Below are positions 54,699 to 61,918 of a DNA stretch of 64,000 bases, in pieces (position 1 is the first letter of the stretch; each line of letters opens with the position of its first letter). The notes below the pieces were generated by a model that was given only the letters and a program-made list of their open reading frames with translations, searched no databases and had not been told where the DNA came from. The translations under genes were made by a program, and so were the position numbers. Origin of the DNA: Embleya hyalina. Lineage in GTDB: Bacteria > Actinomycetota > Actinomycetes > Streptomycetales > Streptomycetaceae. The DNA lies in the NCBI RefSeq assembly GCF_003967355.1, contig NZ_BIFH01000038.1, positions 99,045 to 163,044 of the forward strand, written 5' to 3'.

Positions 54699-55607
54699 GA
54701 CGACCTCCTCATACTGCGTCGAACGCCCGAGCCTACGAGCCCAACAACGACGCACAACCCCACACCCCCGACGGGCACCCGCCGGTCCGGCCGTACGTCG
54801 GCCCGCGCCGGTCGGCAGCAGTGTGTCTCGGCCCCGCGCGGCCCGGCGCCGGTGCGTCCCGAGCCGGAAGGGACGCGCCGGGCGCCGCCATGCTCGGGCC
54901 CCTGGCGCCTACCGACAGGCGGCGCCACACCCCACGGCCCCGCGCCCGGGCCGAGCGGTCGGCGCTGTGCCCCGAGCCAGAGGAGGGGAGTGCCGGGCAA
55001 CGCGGCGCCGGTCGGAGGCCCCGCGCGCTCGCCACAACCCAAAGTCGGCTACGCTCCTCCGCTCGCCCCGGCCCGGCGCTCGTTCCAGCCCTGCGCTCGC
55101 CTTGGCCCTGCGCTCGCTGCAACCCTGTGGCGGCCACGGCCACGGCCACGGCCCCGTGCCCGCCGCGACTCCGTGCCCGCTCGGCCCTGCGCACGCCAAT
55201 ACCCGCGCTCGCCGCGACTCCGTGCCCGTTACCGCCCCGTGCCCGCCGCGACTCCGTGCCCGCTCGGCCCTGCGCACGCCAATACCCGCGCTCGCCGCGA
55301 TTCCGCGCCCGCCTCGGCCCTGTGCTTGCCGCGACTCCGTGCCCGCTCGGCCCTGCGCACGCCAATACCTGCGCCCGCCGCGATTCCGCGCCCGCCTCGG
55401 CCCTGTGCTTGCCGCGACTCCGTGCCCGCCCGGCCCCGCGCACGCCAATACCTGCGCCCGCCACGACTCCGTGCCCGCCACAGCCCCGCGCCCGCCGCGA
55501 CTCCGTGCCCGCTCGGCCCTGCGCACGCCAATACCCGCGCCCGCCGCAACCCGGTGCCCGCCACGACCCCGCGCCCACCCGCCCTGCGGGCAGGTGGGCG
55601 CGGCTTT
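54699..55607. other. Non-coding, repeat-rich region
   Basis: 909 bp with no supported gene. 54699-55030 is GC-rich sequence in which I see only scattered short repeats; 55030-55140 is imperfectly repetitive (GCCCTGCGCTCGC themes); 55140-55585 is the exact 83-bp array. Open frames on both strands here are products of composition. Confidence 0.6.
55140..55585 (+). repeat. 83-bp tandem repeat array
   Basis: The marker GCCAATACC lies at 55195, 55278, 55361, 55444 and 55527, exactly 83 bp apart each time. A second marker, CGACTCCGTGCCCG, lies at 55166, 55249, 55332, 55415 and 55498 with the same spacing. So there are five nearly complete units, each with two or three internal C/G-rich sub-repeats. 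83 is not a multiple of three and no reading frame is plausible. There are no unique spacers. Confidence 0.9.
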
Positions 55608-55841
55608 TCAGGTTCCGTCGATCTGCAGTTCGACGAAGACGTCCGGGTCGAACGGGACCCACCGCGCCGGTCGGTCGCTGCCCACGATGCGCAGCCGGCA
55701 CCAGTCCTCGCCGCGGTCGCCGTACCAGCGCGCGTTGATTCGTCCCAGGGCCCAACTGCCGTCCCGGTTGCGGATCTCCACCGGCTCGTAGACCCGGTGG
55801 ATCTCCTCGTCCGGAGGAGCCGTCACCCACTCGACTCCCAT
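55608..55841 (-). CDS. Small hypothetical protein
   Basis: 77 aa from ATG 55841 (MGVEWVTAPPDEEIHRVYEP). It is a compact, charged and aromatic protein (EIRNRDGSWALGRINARWYG, WCRLRIVGSDRPARWVPFDP) that looks like a small beta-rich domain and is not low-complexity. I recall similar short proteins in Streptomyces, but no function. An upstream in-frame start at 55898 is possible. A perfect dyad at 55935-55952 lies about 95 bp upstream. Confidence 0.7.
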   Translation of the reverse strand: MGVEWVTAPPDEEIHRVYEPVEIRNRDGSWALGRINARWYGDRGEDWCRLRIVGSDRPARWVPFDPDVFVELQIDGT

Positions 55842-56173
55842 GCGTCGCTCTCGATGATCATTCAGCACAGTTCCACCCCCTGAATCGCAGGCGACCAAGC
55901 GGCCTCGCTCGCACCGAGCCCGCCGAAACCAAGCTTCTACACATCTGTAGAAACCTTACATGACGCACATTCCGAAATCTGCCTCCGTCGACACCCCCAC
56001 CCCGGGACACAACCACACGCCCGCTGCACCGCCTCGGTCGCGTCGCGCTCGGACCCCCGGAATGGGCTCCGCCACCCCGCCGGCGGCGTGCCGGGGGCGG
56101 TGTCACAGTGGCGGGAAAGGATCTTGTTCGAACTGCGCGACGGGGGGTTTGGCGAGCGAGGCGAGGTAGGGCC
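55842..56173. other. Divergent intergenic region with one perfect dyad
   Basis: 332 bp between the leftward small gene and the rightward hydrolase. Apart from the dyad at 55935-55952 and an AT-richer patch around it (55930-55980), I see no clear promoter or gene. Confidence 0.5.
55935..55952. promoter_or_regulatory. Perfect dyad TTCTACA-N4-TGTAGAA
   Basis: TTCTACA (55935-55941) and TGTAGAA (55946-55952) are perfect arms around CATC. The TACA...TGTA core recalls operators of BlaI/MecI-type repressors. No such regulator is encoded in the window, so the identity of the binder is open. Confidence 0.55.
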
Positions 56174-56995
56174 GTGAAACGTACTCCCGTGGTGTTCATT
56201 CATGGTTTGTGGCTGCATTCGACCAGCTGGCGCAAGTGGATCGAACGATTCCGGGAGGCCGGCTACGAGCCGCTCGCGCCCGAGTGGCCAGGGGTGCCGG
56301 GCACCGTACTGGCGACCCGCCGGGACCCGCAGAGCCAGGCCGGCGTCGGCCTCGCCGAGATCGCCGCGGCGCACGCGGACGTGATCCGCGACCTCGATAC
56401 ACCGCCGGTGCTGATCGGCCACTCCGTCGGCGGCTTCATCGCCCAGCAGCTGCTCGGCGAGGGCCTGGCCGCCGCGGCCGTGGCGATCTGTCCCGGCCAG
56501 ATCAAGGGCGTCAAGGCGATCGGACCGGCCCAGGCCAAGTCGACGTTCGCGTTCCTGCGCAACCCCGCCAACGCCAAACGCGCGGTGTCGCTGAATCAGG
56601 CCCGCTTCCGCTACGGCTTCGCCAACACCGTGTCCCGCAAGGAGTCGGAGGACCTGTTCGCGGCCTGGACGATCCCCGGCCCGGCCCGTCCGCTCTTCCA
56701 ACTGGCCCTGGGCAACCTCACCCGCAACTCCGCCGCCGAGGTCGCCACCCGCAACCAGTCGCGCGGACCGCTCCTGCTGCTGTCCGCAAAGCAGGACCAC
56801 ACCGTCCCGGACGTGCTGACCCGTGCGACCCTCAAGCGTTATCGCGACTCCCGGGCCACCACGGACTATCGCTGCTTCGAGGACCGGGGCCACTCGCTGG
56901 TCATCGACAGCGGATGGCCGGAAATCGCGGAGAGCACGCTGACCTGGCTCGCCGACGTCGGCTTCCCCGCCGCCGCGGCCCCGACCCCGGCCTGA
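56174..56995 (+). CDS. Alpha/beta-fold hydrolase
   Basis: 273 aa from GTG 56174, with GCGAGGTAGG upstream. Oxyanion-hole motif VVFIHGLWLHSTSW, nucleophile elbow LIGHSVGGFIAQQL, the acid in LLLSAKQDHTVPD and the histidine in FEDRGHSLVID. The lid region (LTRNSAAEVATRNQSR) resembles non-haem haloperoxidase/esterase-like members. No cofactor motif. It is convergent with the methyltransferase gene, which ends 10 bp away. Substrate unknown; a general esterase or lactonase is likely. Confidence 0.9.
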   Translation: MKRTPVVFIHGLWLHSTSWRKWIERFREAGYEPLAPEWPGVPGTVLATRRDPQSQAGVGLAEIAAAHADVIRDLDTPPVLIGHSVGGFIAQQLLGEGLAAAAVAICPGQIKGVKAIGPAQAKSTFAFLRNPANAKRAVSLNQARFRYGFANTVSRKESEDLFAAWTIPGPARPLFQLALGNLTRNSAAEVATRNQSRGPLLLLSAKQDHTVPDVLTRATLKRYRDSRATTDYRCFEDRGHSLVIDSGWPEIAESTLTWLADVGFPAAAAPTPA

Positions 56996-57005
56996 CCCCC
57001 GGGCG

Positions 57006-58208
57006 TCAACCGCGTCCCCGCGCGGGCCAGTCGTGTGCCGGCGGGACGAGCGGAAACGTGGTGGCGCCGTACCACGGTTGCTGGTCGACGACGCCGTCGC
57101 CGGTGACCGTGACGGTGAGGCCGAAGTCGTGGATGGTCGGCCGGCCCCGGGCGTTCCACCAGTGCCAACTCGCCTCGACCTCGTGCCACAACCGACGCGG
57201 GCCGGACTGCCGGATGGTGGGCGCGTCGGCGCCGAAGTCGGCCGCGGCGATCGAGTGGCCCCGGCCGGTGTCGGCGCCGTAGAGCCACAACGTCGCGCCG
57301 AATATGCCGTGCAGCACCGGCCGGGCCAGGCAGTCGGGTACGCACAGGCCGAGCACGAAGCCCACCGGGTCGAACGGGCCGCCCACCACGTCGTCGTAGC
57401 CCAACGTCGTGGTCGTCGCCCGGGCGTAGGCGGTCCAGTCGTCGGGCAGCGCCGCGCCGCCGTAGCGCCGCCAATCCGGCCGCTGGGCACGCAGCTTCAT
57501 GAACGCCGTGGCGAGCGTGAACGGCCCGCTCGCACCACGCCGATCGGCGCCCACCACCAGGCGCAGCGCGCAGTCGCCGCTGCCGTAGTCGGTACCCCAC
57601 GGCAGCACGATCACCGCGCCGGGCGCGGCCTGTTCGATCCACGCCGCCGGCACCCGCCGCACCCCGGCGGTGACCTGGATCCGGTCGTACGGCCCACCCG
57701 CCCGATGGCCCAGCGTGCCGTCGCCGGTGATCACCTCGACCAGATCGCCGAACCCGGCCGCCGCCAGATTCTCCCGGGCCCGCCGGGCCAGGTGCGGGTC
57801 GACCTCGATCGAGGTGACCCGGCAGCCGCGCGCGGCCAGCAGGCCGGCGCTGTACCCGGTCCCGGTGCCGACCTCCAGCACCCGCATCCCCGGGGCCGCG
57901 TCGAGGTCGTACAACATCTCCGCAAGGGTCGAGGGCGTGGACGCCGACGAGGTGGCCAGCCGGCCCGCCTCGGTTCCGGAGTGCCGGCCGTCGTCCCACT
58001 GGGTCACCAACGCCCGGTCCGAATAGACCGCGCGGCGCCACGCCTCCGGATCCCGGTCGCGATCGAGGAGCGCTTCGGTGTCGTCCGGCCAGATCCGGGC
58101 GGGCACGAAATCCTCGCGCGCCACCATGCCGAACACCGACTCCCATCCGGCCGGGAGCACGTCCTTGCGCTTGAGCAGCGCCGCCAGCGTGTCGGGCCCC
58201 ACCGTCAT
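57006..58208 (-). CDS. Protein-L-isoaspartate methyltransferase-like protein with extra C-terminal domain
   Basis: 400 aa from ATG 58208; a GTG at 58283 would give 425 aa and lies at the predicted transcription start. The N-terminal half is PCMT-like: DRALVTQWDDGRHSGTEAGR, STLAEMLYDLDAAPGMRVLEVG, TGTGYSAGLLA, ITGDGTLGHRAGGPYDRIQV. About 150 further residues (FVLGLCVPDCLARPVLHG; RRLWHEVEASWHWWNARGRP) are not part of PCMT proper. Similar long forms occur as stand-alone actinomycete methyltransferases and as partners of ATP-grasp or lanthipeptide systems; no such partner is visible here. Probably methylates isoaspartyl or Asp carboxylates. Confidence 0.83.
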   Translation of the reverse strand: MTVGPDTLAALLKRKDVLPAGWESVFGMVAREDFVPARIWPDDTEALLDRDRDPEAWRRAVYSDRALVTQWDDGRHSGTEAGRLATSSASTPSTLAEMLYDLDAAPGMRVLEVGTGTGYSAGLLAARGCRVTSIEVDPHLARRARENLAAAGFGDLVEVITGDGTLGHRAGGPYDRIQVTAGVRRVPAAWIEQAAPGAVIVLPWGTDYGSGDCALRLVVGADRRGASGPFTLATAFMKLRAQRPDWRRYGGAALPDDWTAYARATTTTLGYDDVVGGPFDPVGFVLGLCVPDCLARPVLHGIFGATLWLYGADTGRGHSIAAADFGADAPTIRQSGPRRLWHEVEASWHWWNARGRPTIHDFGLTVTVTGDGVVDQQPWYGATTFPLVPPAHDWPARGRG

Positions 58209-58512
58209 GACACGCACCGTCGAGCGCGAACGACGGACCGAGCGGCCATCACGAACCAACCTTTCCGGAGGGTCACTACTCACCGCACCCTAGAAACCTC
58301 GAAGCGTAATCGTCAAGGCGGGTACGGAAGTTGGAGACTTCGGCGGGACGGGCGACAGGGCGTGCCGCCTCGCGCGCGGATGCGTGACGGCCCGCCGGGC
58401 GAACCGGTGGGCCGTCGGGGGTACGGCTGCGGCGATCGGGCGTCGGGAATCGTCGAGGGCCGGCGATCGGGCACCGACCGGGCACCGACGGGTCACCGAC
58501 GAGCCACGACGG
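58209..58512. other. Intergenic region with the methyltransferase promoter
   Basis: 304 bp between two leftward genes. Only the promoter at 58287-58316 stands out; the remainder is GC-rich and shows no gene or hairpin that I trust. Confidence 0.5.
58287..58316 (-). promoter_or_regulatory. Promoter of the PCMT-like gene
   Basis: On the minus strand TTGACG (58316-58311) and TAGGGT (58292-58287) are 18 bp apart, close to the actinomycete housekeeping consensus. The start of transcription would fall at about 58280, at or next to the alternative GTG, leaving a leader of about 70 nt before ATG 58208. Confidence 0.65.
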
Positions 58513-58905
58513 TCAGGGCGTGCTGCCGATGCAGACCATGTCGATCACATCGTTGCGGCGGTCACCGCCATACACGTTCCACTGCTGACCGACCTGCACA
58601 TCGTCGATCCAGAGCCAATGACCGACCCAGTTGTACATGTGCACCACCCCACCGCCCCGGTTCCACACCGAGCTGATGCGGTCGTTGAACGGGGGATTCC
58701 AGGTGCCCAGGTTCCAACATCCGGGACCGGGGGCGTACCACAGGTCACCGCCTCCCTCGGTGTCCGAGAAGTAGCACGAATAGCCGGACGTACAGCGGTC
58801 GTAGCCGCCGCGCGCCGAGGCCGTACCGGGCGCGAGCGACATGCCGAGCAACAGTGCGAGGGCCACGAGGCCGGCACCGGTCACCCTTCTTGTGGCGATG
58901 CGCAC
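58513..58905 (-). CDS. Secreted peptidase inhibitor, family I36-like
   Basis: 130 aa from GTG 58905, with GGAAGGGAG just upstream. A signal peptide (residues 1-31, RRVTGAGLVALALLLGMSL, ending in ASA) precedes a small Cys/Trp/Gly-rich domain: YDRCTSGYSCYFSDTEGGG, CWNLGTWNPPFNDRISSVWN, and a final VIDMVCIG. The cysteine and 'N..isSv.N' pattern fits the I36 (SMPI-like) metalloprotease inhibitors and related beta-gamma-crystallin-like proteins of Streptomyces. It is probably exported and inhibits a protease or guards the cell wall. Confidence 0.82.
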   Translation of the reverse strand: MRIATRRVTGAGLVALALLLGMSLAPGTASARGGYDRCTSGYSCYFSDTEGGGDLWYAPGPGCWNLGTWNPPFNDRISSVWNRGGGVVHMYNWVGHWLWIDDVQVGQQWNVYGGDRRNDVIDMVCIGSTP

Positions 58906-59039
58906 GACCACTCCCTTCCATCGACGGAACCGTTCCGAGGTTCGTACTCGACGTGCGGACGATGTGGCGCGCAGCACAGCATGCACCTGCGAACCGCCGT
59001 GCTGTAGACCGGAATCGGCCAATGGCGGCGGTGCGTGGA

Positions 59040-59537
59040 TCAGGCGGTGGGGGCGCCCGTGACCCGGCGTTCGCCGCCGTTGCGGCGCTGCCACTCGCGG
59101 TAGACGTCGGTGGCGGCGGTGCGCGGCTCGTACCGCATCGGAAGCCGGCGCTCCTCCCACGGCTTGGCGAATTCCGCGTAGAAGGTGTCGAGTTCGAAGT
59201 ACCTGCGGTCGTCGACGTAGTGCGGCGCGTAGTCGTCGCGGGTGGTCAGGAAGACGACCTCGTCGGGGGAGCAGTAGTAGAGCGAGCCCAGGCACATCGG
59301 GCACGGGTGGGCGAGGACGTAGATGGTCGCGCCGGTCAGATGCTCGGTACCCAGCTTCCGGCACGCCTCGCGGATCGCCAGGATCTCGGCGTGCGCGGTC
59401 GGATCGGCGGTCTGGGCCACCTTGTTCGCGCTCTCGGCGACGATCTCGCCGTCGCGGACGATCACCGTCGCGAAGGGCCGGCCGCCCTCCTCGACGTTGC
59501 GGAGGGCGAGATCGATGGTGCGTTGGGCGAAGTCCAT
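59040..59537 (-). CDS. Guanine/nucleoside deaminase (CMP/dCMP-deaminase fold)
   Basis: 165 aa from ATG 59537. The zinc-dependent deaminase motifs are present: TAHAEILAIREAC (His and the proton-shuttling Glu) and HPCPMCLGSLYYCSPDEVV (two zinc cysteines). Length and C-terminal aromatic tail (EFAKPWEERRLP) fit guanine deaminase-type (GuaD) enzymes, which hydrolyse guanine to xanthine plus ammonia. It is the third gene of the leftward carbonic anhydrase-cyanase run, 56 bp after cynS, an unusual partner for a cyanate operon but also an ammonia-releasing, nitrogen-scavenging enzyme. Confidence 0.9.
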   Translation of the reverse strand: MDFAQRTIDLALRNVEEGGRPFATVIVRDGEIVAESANKVAQTADPTAHAEILAIREACRKLGTEHLTGATIYVLAHPCPMCLGSLYYCSPDEVVFLTTRDDYAPHYVDDRRYFELDTFYAEFAKPWEERRLPMRYEPRTAATDVYREWQRRNGGERRVTGAPTA

Positions 59538-59593
59538 GGGATTCCTTGGCCGTTCGGGTGCGGGTGGGTGGAAGGAGGCGGGAAGGCCGAAGT

Positions 59594-60064
59594 TCAGAAC
59601 GGCTTGGTCGGCAGGTACTTGCCGTCCAACGTGATCACCGCGCGCTCGCCGCCCTCCGGGTCGGCGACCTTTCGCACGTCCAGGCGGAAGTTGATCGCGC
59701 TGATGATGCCGTCGCCGAACTGCTCGTGGATCAGCGCCTTGAGGGTGGTGCCGTAGACCATCAGCATTTCGTGGAAGCGGTAGATGGTCGGGTCGGTCGG
59801 CAGGCCCGGGGTGTCCGGGCCTCGGGTGGGGATGGCCTGGAGCAGCGCCGCGGCGTCCGGTCCCAGGTCCAGGAGTTCGGCGACCGCGTGCGCGGCGTCG
59901 GCGGGCAGCGGGTGCTGACCGAGGACGGCGGCGGTGACGAACGCGACGGACAGGCCGGTGGGTTCGGCGATCTGCTCCCAGGTCAGGTCCTTGCGGATCT
60001 TGGCCTCGACGGCGGTGGCGGCGAGCTGCCGCCGGGCGGTGGGGTCGAACAGGGCGTGCGGCAT
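59594..60064 (-). CDS. cynS: Cyanate hydratase (cyanase)
   Basis: 156 aa from ATG 60064. It has an N-terminal helical domain ([20 protein letters not shown]) and the cyanase catalytic domain: [20 protein letters not shown] with the active-site Arg and Glu, and [13 protein letters not shown] with the active-site Ser, ending YLPTKPF. The enzyme converts cyanate and bicarbonate to carbamate, hence ammonia and CO2. It lies between carbonic anhydrase and a deaminase on one transcript and is divergent from cynR. Confidence 0.97.
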   Translation of the reverse strand: MPHALFDPTARRQLAATAVEAKIRKDLTWEQIAEPTGLSVAFVTAAVLGQHPLPADAAHAVAELLDLGPDAAALLQAIPTRGPDTPGLPTDPTIYRFHEMLMVYGTTLKALIHEQFGDGIISAINFRLDVRKVADPEGGERAVITLDGKYLPTKPF

Positions 60065-60102
60065 GGGGGACTCCTTACGAGAGGGTGCGAGGGAGGGGAG
60101 GG

Positions 60103-60714
60103 TCAGGCCGGCAGGGCGATCGGCCGGCCCGTGGCGGCGTCCAGCGCGGTGACCGCGCCGGAGCCGATGTCGTAGACCCAGCCGTGCAGGGTCAGTGCGT
60201 GCCGGGCCAGTGCGCGGGCCACGCTCGGGTGCGTGGCCAGGTTGGCGAGCTGGTCGGCGACGTTGCTCCGGACCAGGGCGCCCACCCGGTCGGAGCCGTC
60301 CGCGGTCCGGCGGGCCCGGTCGGGGTTCGCGTGCCGCAACCAGTCGGCGACCTGCGGTGTGCCGGCCAGGTCGTGGCCCTCGGCGAGGGCGGTCATCGCC
60401 CCGCAGGCCGAGTGCCCGCAGACGATCACGTCCGTGACCGCGAGGACGGCGACCGCGTACTCGATGCTCGCGGCCACCCCGTCACCGCCGCCCGCACCCG
60501 GTGTGTGGGCCGGCACCAGATTGCCGGCCGTACGGATCACGAACAGCTCGCCCGGCTCGCTCTGGGTGATCAGCTCCGGGACCACGCGGGCGTCGGAGCA
60601 GCCGATGAAGAGCGTCGCGGGTCGATGGGCGTGGGCCAGACGGTCGAACAGCGGCGCCTTGGCCGGGAACACATCGCGCTGGAACCGGGTGACACCGGCG
60701 GTGAGGTGATGCAC
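60103..60714 (-). CDS. cynT: Beta-class carbonic anhydrase, cyanate operon
   Basis: 203 aa from ATG 60714. Zinc ligands and catalytic dyad are visible: [15 protein letters not shown] (Cys, Asp, Arg) and [15 protein letters not shown] (His, Cys). Carbonic anhydrase keeps bicarbonate available for cyanase; in E. coli cynT is the first gene of the cyn operon, as here. The gene is 38 bp before cynS. Its leader carries a run of GAAAGGC/GAAGGC repeats. Confidence 0.93.
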   Translation of the reverse strand: MHHLTAGVTRFQRDVFPAKAPLFDRLAHAHRPATLFIGCSDARVVPELITQSEPGELFVIRTAGNLVPAHTPGAGGGDGVAASIEYAVAVLAVTDVIVCGHSACGAMTALAEGHDLAGTPQVADWLRHANPDRARRTADGSDRVGALVRSNVADQLANLATHPSVARALARHALTLHGWVYDIGSGAVTALDAATGRPIALPA

Positions 60715-60730
60715 GGCACTGCTCCCTTAC

Positions 60731-60805
60731 GAAGGCGAGGCGAAAGGCGAAAGGCGAAAGGTGAAGGCGAAGGCGAAGGCGAGGAGACGAGGAGGCGAGG
60801 AGGCG
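60731..60805 (-). repeat. Short purine-rich tandem repeats in the cynT leader
   Basis: On the plus strand three GAAAGGC-like heptamers, three GAAGGC hexamers and several GAGGAGGC units follow one another. In the cynT transcript this gives a long C/T-rich leader just upstream of the ribosome-binding site (CGTAAGGGAGC). Confidence 0.75.
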
Positions 60806-60865
60806 CGGGCGACGGTGAAGCCGAAGGCGCTCCTGCCCGACTGGATCCACCATGCATGACCTGTG

Positions 60866-60921
60866 CCTATAGTGTCCAAGACGCAGTACCCATCGAAGCC
60901 ATAGTCGTCACCTATAGTCGT
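60866..60921. promoter_or_regulatory. CynR-type binding region with three ATAG boxes
   Basis: CCTATAGTGTC (60866), CCATAGTCGTC (60899) and CCTATAGTCGTC (60911) are direct repeats, 33 and 12 bp apart, between divergent cynT and cynR. This is the expected position of a LysR recognition and activation site. The third copy holds TATAGT (60913-60918), a good -10 element, seven bases before the cynR ATG, so cynR may be leaderless. The first copy reads TATAGG on the minus strand, a possible cynT -10. Confidence 0.65.
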
Positions 60922-60925
60922 CCGC

Positions 60926-61843
60926 ATGGCCCCGGAACTACGGCACCTCCGCTACCTGCTCGCCGTCGCCGAGCACGGCAACTTCACCCGTGCGGCGGAG
61001 GAACTGCGCGTCTCGCAGCCGACCCTGTCCCAGCAGATCAAGCAGCTCGAACGCATCCTCGGGGTGCGCCTGCTCGACCGCAGCGGACGCACGGTGCGGC
61101 CCACCGACGTCGGCGAGAGCTACCTGCACTACGCCCGCCGGGCCCTCCAGGACCTGGCCGCCGCCGAACGCGCCGTGCACGACGTGGTCGACCTGACCCG
61201 CGGCGGCCTGCGGCTCGCGGTCACGCCGACGTTCACCACGTACCTGGTCGGGCCGCTGACCGAGGAGTTGTACGCCCGCCATCCCGGGATCGCCCTCGAC
61301 GTCGTGGAGACCACCCAGGACCGGATCGAATCCGGCCTGGCCGCGGACGAGTTCGACCTGGGCATCGCGTTTCGCGGCACGCACCTGCCGGGCCTGGTCG
61401 GGACCGCGCTCGGCACCGAACGGCTCAGCCTGGTGGTCGGCGCGACCCGATCGACTCCCGCTCCGGACGCCCCGCCGCTGCCGGTGCGCGACCTGGACGC
61501 GGAGCATCTGGCACTGCTCAGCGACGACTTCGCCACCCGCGGACACATCGACGAGTACTTCGCCCGGCACGGCGTACGGCCCCGGATCGCGGTCCAGGCG
61601 AACTCGATCCAGGCGCTGACCGAGATCGTCCGACGCACCCCGCTGGCCACCGTGTTGCCGGACGCGATCGCCCGCGACCATCCGCATCTGCGCCCCGTGG
61701 CCGTCGATCCGCCGCTGCCCGTGCGTACCGTCGTGCTGCTCCGCCGGGAGAGCGCCTACCGCAGTGCCGCCGCCCGCGCCTTCGAACGGCTGACCCGGGA
61801 CGTGGTCCGGGCCCGCGACGACTTCCCGGAATCGGCCGGGTGA
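60926..61843 (+). CDS. cynR: LysR-family regulator of the cyanate operon
   Basis: 305 aa from ATG 60926. N-terminal winged HTH: LRHLRYLLAVAEHGNFTRAA, then EELRVSQPTLSQQIKQLERI. The effector domain continues with GGLRLAVTPTFTTYLVGPL and DLGIAFRGTHLPGLVG, close to the CynR type. It is divergent from cynT-cynS and should activate them with cyanate as the inducer. No ribosome-binding site is visible; a -10 element at 60913-60918 puts transcription start at or near the ATG. Confidence 0.92.
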   Translation: MAPELRHLRYLLAVAEHGNFTRAAEELRVSQPTLSQQIKQLERILGVRLLDRSGRTVRPTDVGESYLHYARRALQDLAAAERAVHDVVDLTRGGLRLAVTPTFTTYLVGPLTEELYARHPGIALDVVETTQDRIESGLAADEFDLGIAFRGTHLPGLVGTALGTERLSLVVGATRSTPAPDAPPLPVRDLDAEHLALLSDDFATRGHIDEYFARHGVRPRIAVQANSIQALTEIVRRTPLATVLPDAIARDHPHLRPVAVDPPLPVRTVVLLRRESAYRSAAARAFERLTRDVVRARDDFPESAG

Positions 61844-61866
61844 GCGCGGCGTCCGCCGACCCGAGG

Positions 61867-61892
61867 CGGTGGGTGCGCGCGTGCGCCCACCG
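61867..61892. terminator. Possible hairpin between cynR and nhaA
   Basis: GGTGGGTGCGC and GCGCCCACC-type arms pair with minor mismatches in the 75-bp convergent gap; a bidirectional terminator is likely but the stem is not perfect. Confidence 0.4.
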
Positions 61893-61918
61893 AGGCGGGT
61901 GGGTCCGCGCGCGCCCGC

